DNA from: Passalora sequoiae
Taxonomy: Eukaryota; Ascomycota; Dothideomycetes; Mycosphaerellales; Mycosphaerellaceae
Reading direction: 5' to 3'
NCBI GenBank assembly: GCA_013248845.1
Contig: WSQC01000023.1
Coordinates: 434,001-498,000, forward strand
DNA: 64,000 nucleotides
The notes below the pieces were generated by a model. That model was not told where the DNA came from, did not search any database, and saw only the letters and a list, made by a program, of their open reading frames with translations. The position numbers and the translations under genes are program-made. Shown one piece after another: positions 55,988-64,000 of this stretch. The first letter of the stretch is position 1, and every line of letters begins with the position of its first letter.

Positions 55988-56611
55988 GAAGCACCACCTG
56001 GGCTAAGAAAGACACAATCGCCTTCAGGTCTGTCCTAGACACCACTCCACACTAATACTGGCATATATTGAGCACATTCTGGATCCCCACGCCACTTCCG
56101 TGGCACTCCTTTGGATTGACATGTAAGCCACGATCTATGAGATCCAGGGCTTGATCGCTGACTGGTCGTGTACACCCACAGCACAAGACCGGGGTTGGCA
56201 CAATTGCTGCATTCCGATACACGGGATCATAAGCGAGCACATGACCACGAAATTTCTAATCACTAAATTGGGGTTCACCATATTCGCCGGAGCTCGTTCG
56301 TGGCATCTATACTGGAGCCAGATCTCTTGGCGATGATCTGGAGTGTTAGCGGCCAGTAATGGCTATGAGGCATTACGCCATATAATTTTGCACACTCACA
56401 CAGTTCACTTGTAACTCTACCATGTGCTCCACGAGTCAAACTCACCCTGCACTCACGCTTCCCCTTGTGCCTGATAGCTATCCTCCAAGCCTGACACAAC
56501 TTGCGCGAAACAATCGTGGGACGCGTGATACCAGCAACGAATTGTCAGCACTCTTGAGGGACAACGGCGGAAAGTGTCATTCTCTTTCGATTATGGTGTA
56601 TGAAAATCGCC
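55988..56611. other. Convergent intergenic region
   Basis: Between the 3' ends of the secreted gene and the acid phosphatase. No supported coding sequence. Confidence 0.4.
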
Positions 56612-58264
56612 TCACAATCCAGTGGCAGTCGGCAATGCCAAAGTCGGAATCGACAGCGTAGGCAGACTGAGTTCTCCAGCATCACAAGTCCTGTTCTTGT
56701 ACAACGTCGCCTCATCATACACCGTCCCATTCTCACTATAAATCGCCTGCTGCGTCATGTGCGTACAGTTGTGGAAAATGAGTTTACTCCAGCTGTAGGC
56801 TTTATCTTGAGCGTACCTGTCCACCGCGTTAGCATCATGTCGCCAGAAGAGTGCAAGACAGAGACATACCTGGTGTACGGCATCAGAGGCTGGTTCAGCG
56901 TGTCGAGACCATCGTAGTGTCCGGCAGCACCGTTGACAATATACCAGGGTGCTTTGGGGTTGTTGAGTTCGTTAGGATCGACGACGGAGTTGTAGATCGG
57001 TGCGTTGCGGTTGTAGACGTGGGAGTGGCCGCAGAAGTAGAGGTCGACGGAGTATTGGTAGCTGTTGAGCATAAGATATTAGCCCAGGACAGGGGAAAAA
57101 CAAGAACAAGGGGATATTGAGTGGCACTCACAAAATCGACTCAAAAGCAGCGATACAGTTAGCGCAGATTCCTCCAGCACTGTTGTAAAAAGGCCTGTGT
57201 CCCAAGACCACAACCCAAGGCGTCTTAGTCCTATCCACAGAAGCGAGATCATTCGTCAACCAATTGATCTGCTGATTCATCAGCCCGAACGGGCCCCCAA
57301 ACTCAGGACTTCCCTCATCAGGTCCCACAAGCCCGTGTCCGAGATCAGTCTCCGTATCGATCGAGACGAAATGCACCATTCCGTGGTCGTACGAGTACCA
57401 AAAGTTCTCCAAACCTCCAGACCGGGCACTGGGCATTCTGAAGCGGTTGCGGAATCCCGTGAAGTTCGTCTGGCCCATCGGGCAGATGGCTTCGGTGTAC
57501 TTCACGCCAATGGATTTGTCCGTCGTGCCGCCGTTGTCACAGTTCGCCTCGTGGTTTCCTGGGCTGACCATATATGGCTTGTAAGCTGTGATATTGGAGA
57601 GCTCGTCGTAGAAGGCGTTGTTGATGTGCTCGTAGACGGTGGGATTCATGATTCGGGTTGTGTTGGGGAGGTATTGCTGGATTTCTTCCTTGAGCCAGGC
57701 GTCTGCGTAGGCCAGGTCTCCGGGATGGACGAGAAAGTCGAAGTCATTGAGGCGTTGGGCGATGGACTGGATTGTGGTCTGCTCGCCGGGCTTGAGGGGG
57801 TTTGCGGCGCCAACGCCGGTGGTCGTGCCCAGTCCTAGTGGGCCGAAGGTGCCCATGTCCACGACCACTGCTGCAGTATATGGGGTCATGTCTCCTGCTA
57901 TGCGCGCAGTACGGAAAGAGTATGTCTGCGAGTTGTCGCCCTGGATCTGGTAGTAGTAGGTTGTATCTGGGAGGAGATTGGTAATGTTGACATGGTTGAT
58001 ATAGGTCAAGCTGGTTGGGTATGTGTAGCTTTGGGAAGAGCTTGCGGTCTGGTACAGAATCAGTGGCTCAAGACCGTACTTGACGGTGGGCTGCTGTATT
58101 TGAGAAAATGTGTTCCACGATACGAGCATTGCAGATGGACCTTGGTATGATAGTCGCATTTGCACGGGTTGAGTCGCGCTGGCGACAGTCTCATAGCCAT
58201 CGTTGTAGTCAGTAGGCGCAGCTTGTACGGTAGCCAACGCCACCGAAATAGCAAGGAATTTCAT
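56612..58264 (-). CDS. Purple acid phosphatase (secreted metallophosphoesterase), 509 aa
   Basis: Exons 58264-57132, 57061-56870 and 56816-56612; introns of 70 nt (GTGAGT...GCTAAT...CAACAG) and 53 nt (GTATGT...GCTAAC...GACAG). A signal peptide (MKFLAISVALATVQAAP) precedes a fibronectin-III-like N-terminal domain (PVQMRLSYQGPSAMLVSWNT) and the dinuclear-metal catalytic domain. The metal motifs are VVVDMGTFG (in place of the usual DxG), HPGDLAYAD (GDxxY), SPGNHEANC (GNHE), VVLGHRPFY (VxxH) and CGHSHVYNRNAP (GHxHxY). It hydrolyses phosphomonoesters at acid pH outside the cell or in the vacuole. Several Asn-X-Ser/Thr sites are present. The C-terminus is Leu/Pro/Thr-rich (LSLPTLSIPTLALPTATG). Confidence 0.92.
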
Positions 58265-58887
58265 ATTTGCTCTTGTACTGGACTTCTGAACAAAACGCTA
58301 GGTCTACAGGCTCTACTCGGGTAAGAAGACTTCATATACTCATCACTCTTTGTGTCGGAAAGCGGCAACGCTGTGAGGATAGCATGCCCACGTGCTGAAG
58401 ACAAGCAGATAGGCCGTGACATGTCACTGTTGAGACGTCAATCGCTGAGCCGCTCGGTGATATTGTTGAAAGAGGCAGGAGGAACTCGCAGGTCGAAAGT
58501 CTGTTGATCCGCATAAAGAACTTGAAAGAACGTGTCGCAAATAAGGGTCATGATTCGATAACACGGCAGACGGTTATGCGGACCGTCAGGTACCACGAAC
58601 CGTATGCACATCAAGCTTCTACCCAAGCTCATAATGCTTCTTCCTCGCGTGTTCGAGAAGCGATGAACTGACAAGCACGTGTGCGCATAGTGAAAGGCAT
58701 TATGGTCATGGACTTCTCCAGGGCTGGACTCGAACAACGAAATCGAGCTAAGATGCCCGTCGCACATGCTAGCCTGTAACACGGAGTCGATCAACGGAAA
58801 GCGCAAAGAGGTATCTCTTCCAAAAATGTACAGCCAAAGCGCCAGTCATTCATCCAGTCATCACAAAAGCCAGTCCAGGCCTCCCAC
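58265..58887. other. Intergenic between acid phosphatase and NDC80
   Basis: Upstream of the phosphatase and downstream of NDC80, both reading leftward. No supported coding sequence. Confidence 0.4.
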
Positions 58888-61236
58888 TTATTCCTCCATC
58901 GTACCGACCTTCTCCTCGGAGCCAACCTGAGCGTCCATGTCCATGGCCTCCTGTTCTTGCCATTCCCGCTCGCATTCGGTGGCCACAAATTCCTCATAGC
59001 TCTCAAGACTGCCCTGGATATGCAGCTTGAAGTTAATGATATATTGGATGATCCTTTCTAGCTCAGTATGCAACTCTTCCCTGAGCTCGCCAGAACGAAG
59101 GGTCAGTTGCTCATACTCGAGATTAACACTCATCTCCCGCTGCTCCATGAGTTGCACACTTTCGCCAAGTGTAGCTCGCATCTTGTTGAGCTCTTTCTCC
59201 ATCTTTTCGATTTGCGCTTCACTTTGCACATTCGCAGTGTTGGAGAGTTCTTTCATCTTGTCGAATTCTGCATTGGCATTTTCGACTCTGTGCCGCAAGG
59301 TCTCAAGCTCAGAATGCTTGTCTTCGAGCGCTTCACGGGTTTTGTCCAGCATGTCGACCTTCGCCATGTCCTCCTCGAGGGCTGTATTTCTACGATCTGA
59401 AATGTCTTTTCGCAGGTCTTGAAGTTGCTTCTTCGTAGTCTTCAAGTCAGCGTGGGGAAGGAGATGTTGTGGTTGGTAGCCATTATTCGGATCAGCAAGA
59501 AGCCTGTCGGACTCTGACAGCGAATGTGGATTCGACACGCCGAGCTGGGACTGTGTAAAATCCGGTCCTGCGTTGATATTCAACCTGAGCTCGTAGTCTT
59601 TGCCATCCGCATTTTGAGCTGTTGAAGGAATGATACCAATCTGATAGCCCAAAGAATTGTACTTTTGCACTGCCGTTTCCAGCTCGTCAAGTTTAGCGCC
59701 TGTCACAATTTCCTTCTTACTTGTCCGCTCTTTGGCTTCTTCGAGGCGCTGCTGTGTGCTCTCAACACCCTTCTGGAGTCGGTCTCTCTCCGTGTTCATG
59801 CGGTCGATATCCTGCACGCTCAGACCCTGCTCGTCGACTTTTCGTTGGAGTTCATCTCGTTCTGCTTCGGCTTCTGCCATCTCTGCTTCGCACCTTTCGA
59901 TCTCCTGCTGCAAAAGATCTGCTCGATGCGTATACTTCTCCACCTTCGCATCCATGCTTGCGTTATAGTTCTCAAACTTCTGCCTGTCTTCTTCCAGGAT
60001 CTTGATCGTTTCGTCCAGTTTCGCCAATCGTGGTGCGCTCTTTCCAAGCTCTTCGATCTTCTCCTGCAGTTCTCGACTTTCCTGTTCCAGCTGCTTGACC
60101 TGCTCGAGATTCGCCGCATTCGCTTGCTCAAATTGCGTAGCCATCGCATCAATGTGTGACTGGATCCTTCTCTTCGCTTCTCCTTCTTCATCGTCGTCAT
60201 CTTCAATCGACAGCCACTCTTTGTATGCGTCTGACAAGAACTGGAACGTTATGCGGTCTGCGCTGACATCGAATCCTGCTTCTGCACACGCGTCATCCCA
60301 AATGCCTGTGCTGTATTGTTCCATCATCTTTGCAAGCTGCATCATCCAGTGCAGAAGTCCCAGGAAAGTGCTCCAATTTTGTCCACCTACTGCAGACAGC
60401 GCACTTTTCGAAATGCTCTTCTCGAAGGGATACCGTAATTGCTTCAGTAATGGATGTACTTCTGCATCAATACTCTTCTGGAACCGATACGCTGGGTCAA
60501 TCTGCTTGTATAAGAACTGGAACATCAGGTTGAAATCCTTCTGTGTGGGCGAAGTCATGGTATTGTGCTGCAGACTTGTCTTCATCTCCATCTCGTAATT
60601 ACGTTGCGTGAGGAATTCCAAAAGTTCTTGGCCCATTTCTTGCCGTACTTGCGGGTTCTTGAGCTTTCGTGGATCAACAGGGATGCCATTCGTCGGCGCG
60701 GCCGTCGCAAAGAACGACTGATGTCCTGCCGGCCCTAGTCCGGCTGAAGGTCTTGCGCTGTACACACTACTCCTCCGTTGTGTGCTCTGCTCGAGCTGCA
60801 ATGGGTTTGCAGGCGTGCTTGTGACTGGCGCGAAGCTCTTTCGTCCTCCAGTGCTCGCGAACAAGTTCTGTGAGCTGGGTCTTTGCACTGTCGAGAAGCC
60901 CATTCCTGCCAGATTGTCACCTGAAGAGGATCGGTGAAACATTGGCTGTGATGGTCGTCCCGGAGCGAGCGACATTCGCGATCCTGATGTTGAGCGTGCA
61001 TGGTTCGTGGTGTGCGGTGCAGCTCCGAAATAGGTGGTCGGATTCGAGCGCTTCATGGCCGAAGCTGGCATTGGGATCGCTGATACATTGTGAGAGATGC
61101 CGCCGAGTGTCTGCAATAATGCGATTAGTGTGCGCTTCGTTGTGCCATGTCGTAGTTTGCGACTCACTTCTCGTTGGCGCTTGACTGAGAATAAACCCGT
61201 ATCTTGCGACATTGTCTGTCGCCGCGGTGCAGACAT
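58888..61236 (-). CDS. NDC80: Kinetochore protein Ndc80 (Hec1), 763 aa
   Basis: Ndc80 with Nuf2, Spc24 and Spc25 forms the rod that holds kinetochores to microtubules. Exons 61236-61168 and 61110-58888; the 57-nt intron (GTGAGT...CTAAT...TTGCAG) joins SQDTGLFSVKRQRE to TLGGISHNVSAIPMP. A basic, Ser-rich N-terminal tail (target-like sites for Aurora/Ipl1) is followed by a calponin-homology domain (KDFNLMFQFLYKQIDPAYRF, QLRYPFEKSISKSALSAVGG, WSTFLGLLHWMMQLAKMMEQ). About 450 residues of coiled coil run to the C-terminus. Start chosen at MSAPRRQT; METATNN (61344) and MSQDTG (61212) are in frame. The intron is three-fold and stop-free, so retention would only insert 19 residues in the tail. Confidence 0.95.
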   Translation of the reverse strand: MSAPRRQTMSQDTGLFSVKRQREVSRKLRHGTTKRTLIALLQTLGGISHNVSAIPMPASAMKRSNPTTYFGAAPHTTNHARSTSGSRMSLAPGRPSQPMFHRSSSGDNLAGMGFSTVQRPSSQNLFASTGGRKSFAPVTSTPANPLQLEQSTQRRSSVYSARPSAGLGPAGHQSFFATAAPTNGIPVDPRKLKNPQVRQEMGQELLEFLTQRNYEMEMKTSLQHNTMTSPTQKDFNLMFQFLYKQIDPAYRFQKSIDAEVHPLLKQLRYPFEKSISKSALSAVGGQNWSTFLGLLHWMMQLAKMMEQYSTGIWDDACAEAGFDVSADRITFQFLSDAYKEWLSIEDDDDEEGEAKRRIQSHIDAMATQFEQANAANLEQVKQLEQESRELQEKIEELGKSAPRLAKLDETIKILEEDRQKFENYNASMDAKVEKYTHRADLLQQEIERCEAEMAEAEAERDELQRKVDEQGLSVQDIDRMNTERDRLQKGVESTQQRLEEAKERTSKKEIVTGAKLDELETAVQKYNSLGYQIGIIPSTAQNADGKDYELRLNINAGPDFTQSQLGVSNPHSLSESDRLLADPNNGYQPQHLLPHADLKTTKKQLQDLRKDISDRRNTALEEDMAKVDMLDKTREALEDKHSELETLRHRVENANAEFDKMKELSNTANVQSEAQIEKMEKELNKMRATLGESVQLMEQREMSVNLEYEQLTLRSGELREELHTELERIIQYIINFKLHIQGSLESYEEFVATECEREWQEQEAMDMDAQVGSEEKVGTMEE

Positions 61237-61517
61237 CGTGTTCAGTAGCTTTTCAGTTGTCTGCAGCTTTGCGCATTTTGTTGCACGTGCAACGTTAGGG
61301 GTGGGCAGGTGCGATATGTGAGTGTTGTTAGTCGCGGTTTCCATGTAAACAAACGTTGCTAGCGGGACCACTTCGCGTGCGCGGACGTCGGCGACGGAGC
61401 TCTGTTTCTACACATGTGAAACAACTGTTTTCTCAAGTTCAGCAGAACGATTTTCTCGAATAACAACACGAACAGGCCTCGAACAGTCCACGAACAACTC
61501 ATGAATACTTGGGTAGG

Positions 61518-62243
61518 TTATTGAGTCCACTTATCGCCCATGAATCCCTTCACCTTGTCCTTCATCGCCTTGTAGGCATCATATATCTTGCCCACATTGC
61601 CATCAATCTTGCCAACCTTAGCCTCCAATGCCGCCAATCTTGTTGTCAGTGTTTCCACCTGCGCCTCTAGCGCCTTATTCTGCTGCTCGAGGGCAGCAAC
61701 TCGGTGCTCGTCAGGAATAGGTAGTGGTGGTGGTGGTGGTGGTAGCGGCGCTGGTAGTAGGTCTTCAAGACGACTGCAAGCAGACTTGCCCTTCACACGG
61801 CAGAATGCGCATGCCTCGTCGCTGCCACTGAGGATTCTGCATGGGTTGCCTAATGGCGGAGGACGCGAACACCTGACAGTCTATTAGCGAACAGTACTGC
61901 GAACACCCTAAGAACACTTACCAGCTGCAGGGAACTTCACAGTCAACCCCATCAGAAGTCTCGACTATGCGCCATGCGGCATGATACTTTCGCAGCGATC
62001 GGGATGCTGCCTTGTGCTTCGTCGTATCGCCAGACACATAGTCGTCCAACCAATCATCCCATACCGCCTGCGACACTGAGTAGTACTGACCGGCTGCTTG
62101 TGGGCGGTTGAAGGAGGCGGCGGCGGCAGCACGACCAGCAGCTGCGGCGGCTTCGGCAGCGGGTATGGTGGTAGTAGTGGTGGTGGTGGTGGTGATGGTG
62201 GTGATGGCGGTGATGGTGATGATGGTGGTGGTGGTGGTGGTGG

Positions 62244-62274
<31 letters not shown>

Positions 62275-62490
62275 GGCGATACTGCTGAGGGAAATGAGGA
62301 ACGAGAGCGCGAATAGTAAGTGAGCAAAGCGCGAACAGGTGAGCGAACGTTGAGCGAACAATGGAAGGTGCGCAAACAATAGCAGGAAAAGTGAAGCGAA
62401 TTTTTGTATACGAATTTCGAACAATACACGAACAGCGCACGAACAGCTAACTACAAGCTCAGTTTCTAGCAACAAAATCGCCCTCAGCAT
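61518..62490 (-). CDS. Zinc-finger-like cysteine protein with coiled coil (lineage-specific), ~307 aa
   Basis: Two exons (62490-61922, 61872-61518) around a 49-nt intron (GTAAGT...GCTAAT...TGTCAG). Splicing joins CEVPCSW to CSRPPPLGNPC and so completes an array: C-x3-C-x2-C-x8-C-x10-C-x2-C-x6-C. The array ends CAFCRVKGKSAC and is followed by a Pro-rich linker and a heptad coiled coil (VAALEQQNKALEAQVETL, then TTRLAALEAKVGKIDGN). Preceding it is a helical block, SQAVWDDWLDDYVSGDT. This suggests a zinc-binding, possibly DNA-binding dimer; function is unknown. The N-terminus is doubtful: upstream of about 62280 the frame is a poly-Thr run from a GTG microsatellite and hydrophobic low-complexity sequence, and a spliced 5' exon is more likely. 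The first codons overlap the end of the upstream gene. Confidence 0.6.
62166..62275 (+). repeat. (GTG)n-rich microsatellite
   Basis: About 110 bases of GGT/GTG with GAT and GCG interruptions; the longest pure run is about 45 bases. On the minus strand it would encode poly-Thr, poly-His or poly-Pro depending on frame. Confidence 0.9.
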
Positions 62491-63973
62491 TGCGCTTCCT
62501 CTGTCCCCTACGCAGCGGTCGCTGTGTGTTCGTAGCAGCGTTCGCAACCTCCTTGCCCTTGCCCTTGTCCTGACCCCGATTCTGATCCTGATTCTGATTC
62601 CTCAAAGCCTTCGCTCTTGGCTTCGGCGGTGTAGGCGTTGGTGGTGTAGGCGTTGATGGTGTAGGCGTTAACGGCGAACATGTTGGTGAAGGCCGCGGCG
62701 AAGGCTGCGGTGAAGGCTGTGGTGAAGGCGTATTCCAGATTTCTATGCTCCTAGCCGCGGCCGCGCTGTTCGTGTCTGTGTTCGTGTCTGTGTTCGTGTC
62801 TGTGTTCGTCAGATCGAGGAATTCCGGCGGTGCTGATGGGTCTACGATTCGTGTCTGCCATGAACCGACCTCGCGAGGTCGCTGCTGAAGCGGCAACTGT
62901 GATGCCTCCTGTTTGATTCTGCTCATAGAGCTGTTCGATTCCGTTCGTAGTAGTGTTCGTGGTGCCGCTGGTGTCGCTGTCGGTGTTACTGTATCCGGCG
63001 ATAACACATATTTTCGCTCGTTAGTCCGCGACTTTCGATCCATCTGGAACACGGCGATCACGAATTGGTATCGAGGAGTTTGCCCCTTTATAGCGGTCTT
63101 CGTAAAGGGTATGAGTTTCTCCGCCAATATCGGAGCATCTAAAGCTCGTGGACTAATGAAGTTGGGCGTGTACTGCTCGAGTTCGTCCCATCCATCGACA
63201 TAGCCGCCGATCAACTGGTGATCATAGTAGTCCGTAACGGAGGTCGGATCGAATCGATTTGGAAGGCCAGCAAGAAGGAAATCTCGCAGGCTTGTATCGC
63301 TACGGATAAACTGCTGCTCTGTCCAACCATCTAAAGTAGAAGGAACATGTAGGCGAGGTGCCTGGTATGAGCGCTCTCCGCTACGCTCTACCCTCACATA
63401 CTGTGTGTATATCTTCGTCTCGCTCTGGATCTTCAGCACTGCCGGTATGCCCACCTTCCTACTCTTTGGCGAACTCGTCGTCGGAGGCGCAGCCTGGCGT
63501 GATGACAGCGGCCGGCCACCTGCTGAGAATGCGCCATAAACAGGCGTGCGACGATGAGATTCGGCTTCGTCGACAATCGATGGGAATCGAATACTGCCGC
63601 CAGTCGCGCCGCCAGTCGCGCTGCCGTTCGCGCTGCCGTTCGCGCTGCCGTTCGCGCTGCCGTTCGCGCTGCCGTTCGCGCTGCTCGTCGCGCTGCCGTT
63701 CGCGTTGCTGTTCGCGCTGCCGTTCGTGTCGTCCGGATCGGATCTAGCTGTGCTGAACGGCGTGTAACCGCGCCGTACAGCTAGAAGTGTGTTCGTGTCT
63801 ATGTTCGTCGGCCTGTTCGTAGGGGCAGCTGTCGACTCACGCGTGAAGGATTGCGACGACGGCTGGGTAGGATTCCGTCCGCCGCATGAGCCGCAGAATG
63901 CGTATATGGCGAAGAGCTTCGTATGCTCGACGCCAGTCTGTGGGCAGAACTTGGACCATAGTTCGTTTGACAT
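62459..63973 (-). CDS. Unknown repeat-containing protein, 504 aa (lineage-specific)
   Basis: Single exon from ATG. The N-terminus is MSNELWSKFCPQTGV and then FAIYAFCGSCGGRNPTQ. A tetrapeptide array of Asn-Gly-Ser-Ala follows, then a central conserved-looking region (TLDGWTEQQFIRSDTSLRDF, then YYDHQLIGGYVDGWDELEQY, PNFISPRALDAPILAEKLIP and RYQFVIAVFQMDRKSRTNE). The C-terminal part is low complexity: a Asn-Thr-Asp-Thr repeat, Pro/Ser/Thr repeats (PSPQPSPQPSPRPSP) and a basic end RPLRRGQRKRN that could be a nuclear signal. I do not recognise the family. The gene shares the word CGAAC with its neighbour and may form a pair with the zinc-finger-like gene just downstream on the same strand. Confidence 0.6.
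   Translation of the reverse strand: MSNELWSKFCPQTGVEHTKLFAIYAFCGSCGGRNPTQPSSQSFTRESTAAPTNRPTNIDTNTLLAVRRGYTPFSTARSDPDDTNGSANSNANGSATSSANGSANGSANGSANGSANGSATGGATGGSIRFPSIVDEAESHRRTPVYGAFSAGGRPLSSRQAAPPTTSSPKSRKVGIPAVLKIQSETKIYTQYVRVERSGERSYQAPRLHVPSTLDGWTEQQFIRSDTSLRDFLLAGLPNRFDPTSVTDYYDHQLIGGYVDGWDELEQYTPNFISPRALDAPILAEKLIPFTKTAIKGQTPRYQFVIAVFQMDRKSRTNERKYVLSPDTVTPTATPAAPRTLLRTESNSSMSRIKQEASQLPLQQRPREVGSWQTRIVDPSAPPEFLDLTNTDTNTDTNTDTNSAAAARSIEIWNTPSPQPSPQPSPRPSPTCSPLTPTPSTPTPPTPTPPKPRAKALRNQNQDQNRGQDKGKGKEVANAATNTQRPLRRGQRKRNAEGDFVARN
62767..62810 (-). repeat. 12-bp tandem repeat encoding Asn-Thr-Asp-Thr
   Basis: TGTTCGTGTCTG on the plus strand occurs three times in tandem plus a partial copy. 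Confidence 0.85.
63606..63730 (-). repeat. 12-bp tandem repeat encoding Asn-Gly-Ser-Ala
   Basis: Roughly ten copies of GTTCGCGCTGCC (plus strand) with a few substitutions, in frame in the 504-aa gene. Confidence 0.9.
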
Positions 63974-64000
63974 TGTTCGCGTGTTGTGCGCGGAAGTGTT

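Noticed and set aside
62054..62440. Poly-His and poly-Pro ORFs on the minus strand
   Set aside because: Alternative frames of the GTG microsatellite; the frame that splices into the cysteine array is the one reading poly-Thr.

Overview
The window is nuclear DNA of a filamentous ascomycete (Pezizomycotina). The evidence is dense GT-AG introns of about 47-76 nt with CTRAY-type branch points, a CFEM/GPI cell-wall protein, a Ste11-type MAPKKK, and a HacA gene with the 20-nt Ire1 intron used by filamentous fungi. A Dothideomycete is my best guess, by inference only. All exon models were built by eye from splice signals and reading-frame continuity; no database search was run.

Layout. 1-13 kb: the 3' end of a Ste11-like MAPKKK, a gene-poor stretch with a hidden three-exon gene for an 81-aa secreted cysteine-rich protein, a Ty1/copia relic, a short-chain dehydrogenase, a multi-pass membrane protein and a membrane-anchored aspartic-protease-like protein. 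14-26 kb: an acidic one-TM protein, a SANT/Myb-like nuclear protein, a CFEM GPI-protein and TFIIF alpha, whose last 77 codons are tandemly repeated in frame just past the stop. 26-33.5 kb: gene-poor DNA with a small secreted protein, a cysteine-dense ORF, a 31-bp-period minisatellite and hacA. 33.7-47 kb: guanine deaminase, a methyltransferase, a CorA-like transporter, a mitochondrial-type protein and a very long CAX Ca2+/H+ antiporter carrying a GC-AG intron. 49.5-64 kb: two secreted proteins (one in about 11 exons), a purple acid phosphatase, NDC80, and a terminal two-gene locus saturated with the word CGAACA/TGTTCG.

The genes do not form one pathway or cluster. Housekeeping genes (TFIIF alpha, NDC80, HacA, guanine deaminase) alternate with secreted or surface genes (CFEM, A1-like, two secreted proteins, acid phosphatase) and with long apparently non-coding spacers.

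Most worth a second look: the tandem TFIIF C-terminus with stops at both TAG/CAR positions; the CGAACA-rich locus with a six-cysteine zinc-finger-like gene; the secreted cysteine-rich gene that ORF calling misses; sharp C-rich to G-rich strand flips inside several genes; and the hacA locus with textbook Ire1 hairpins, an open in-frame leader and a helically phased minisatellite.
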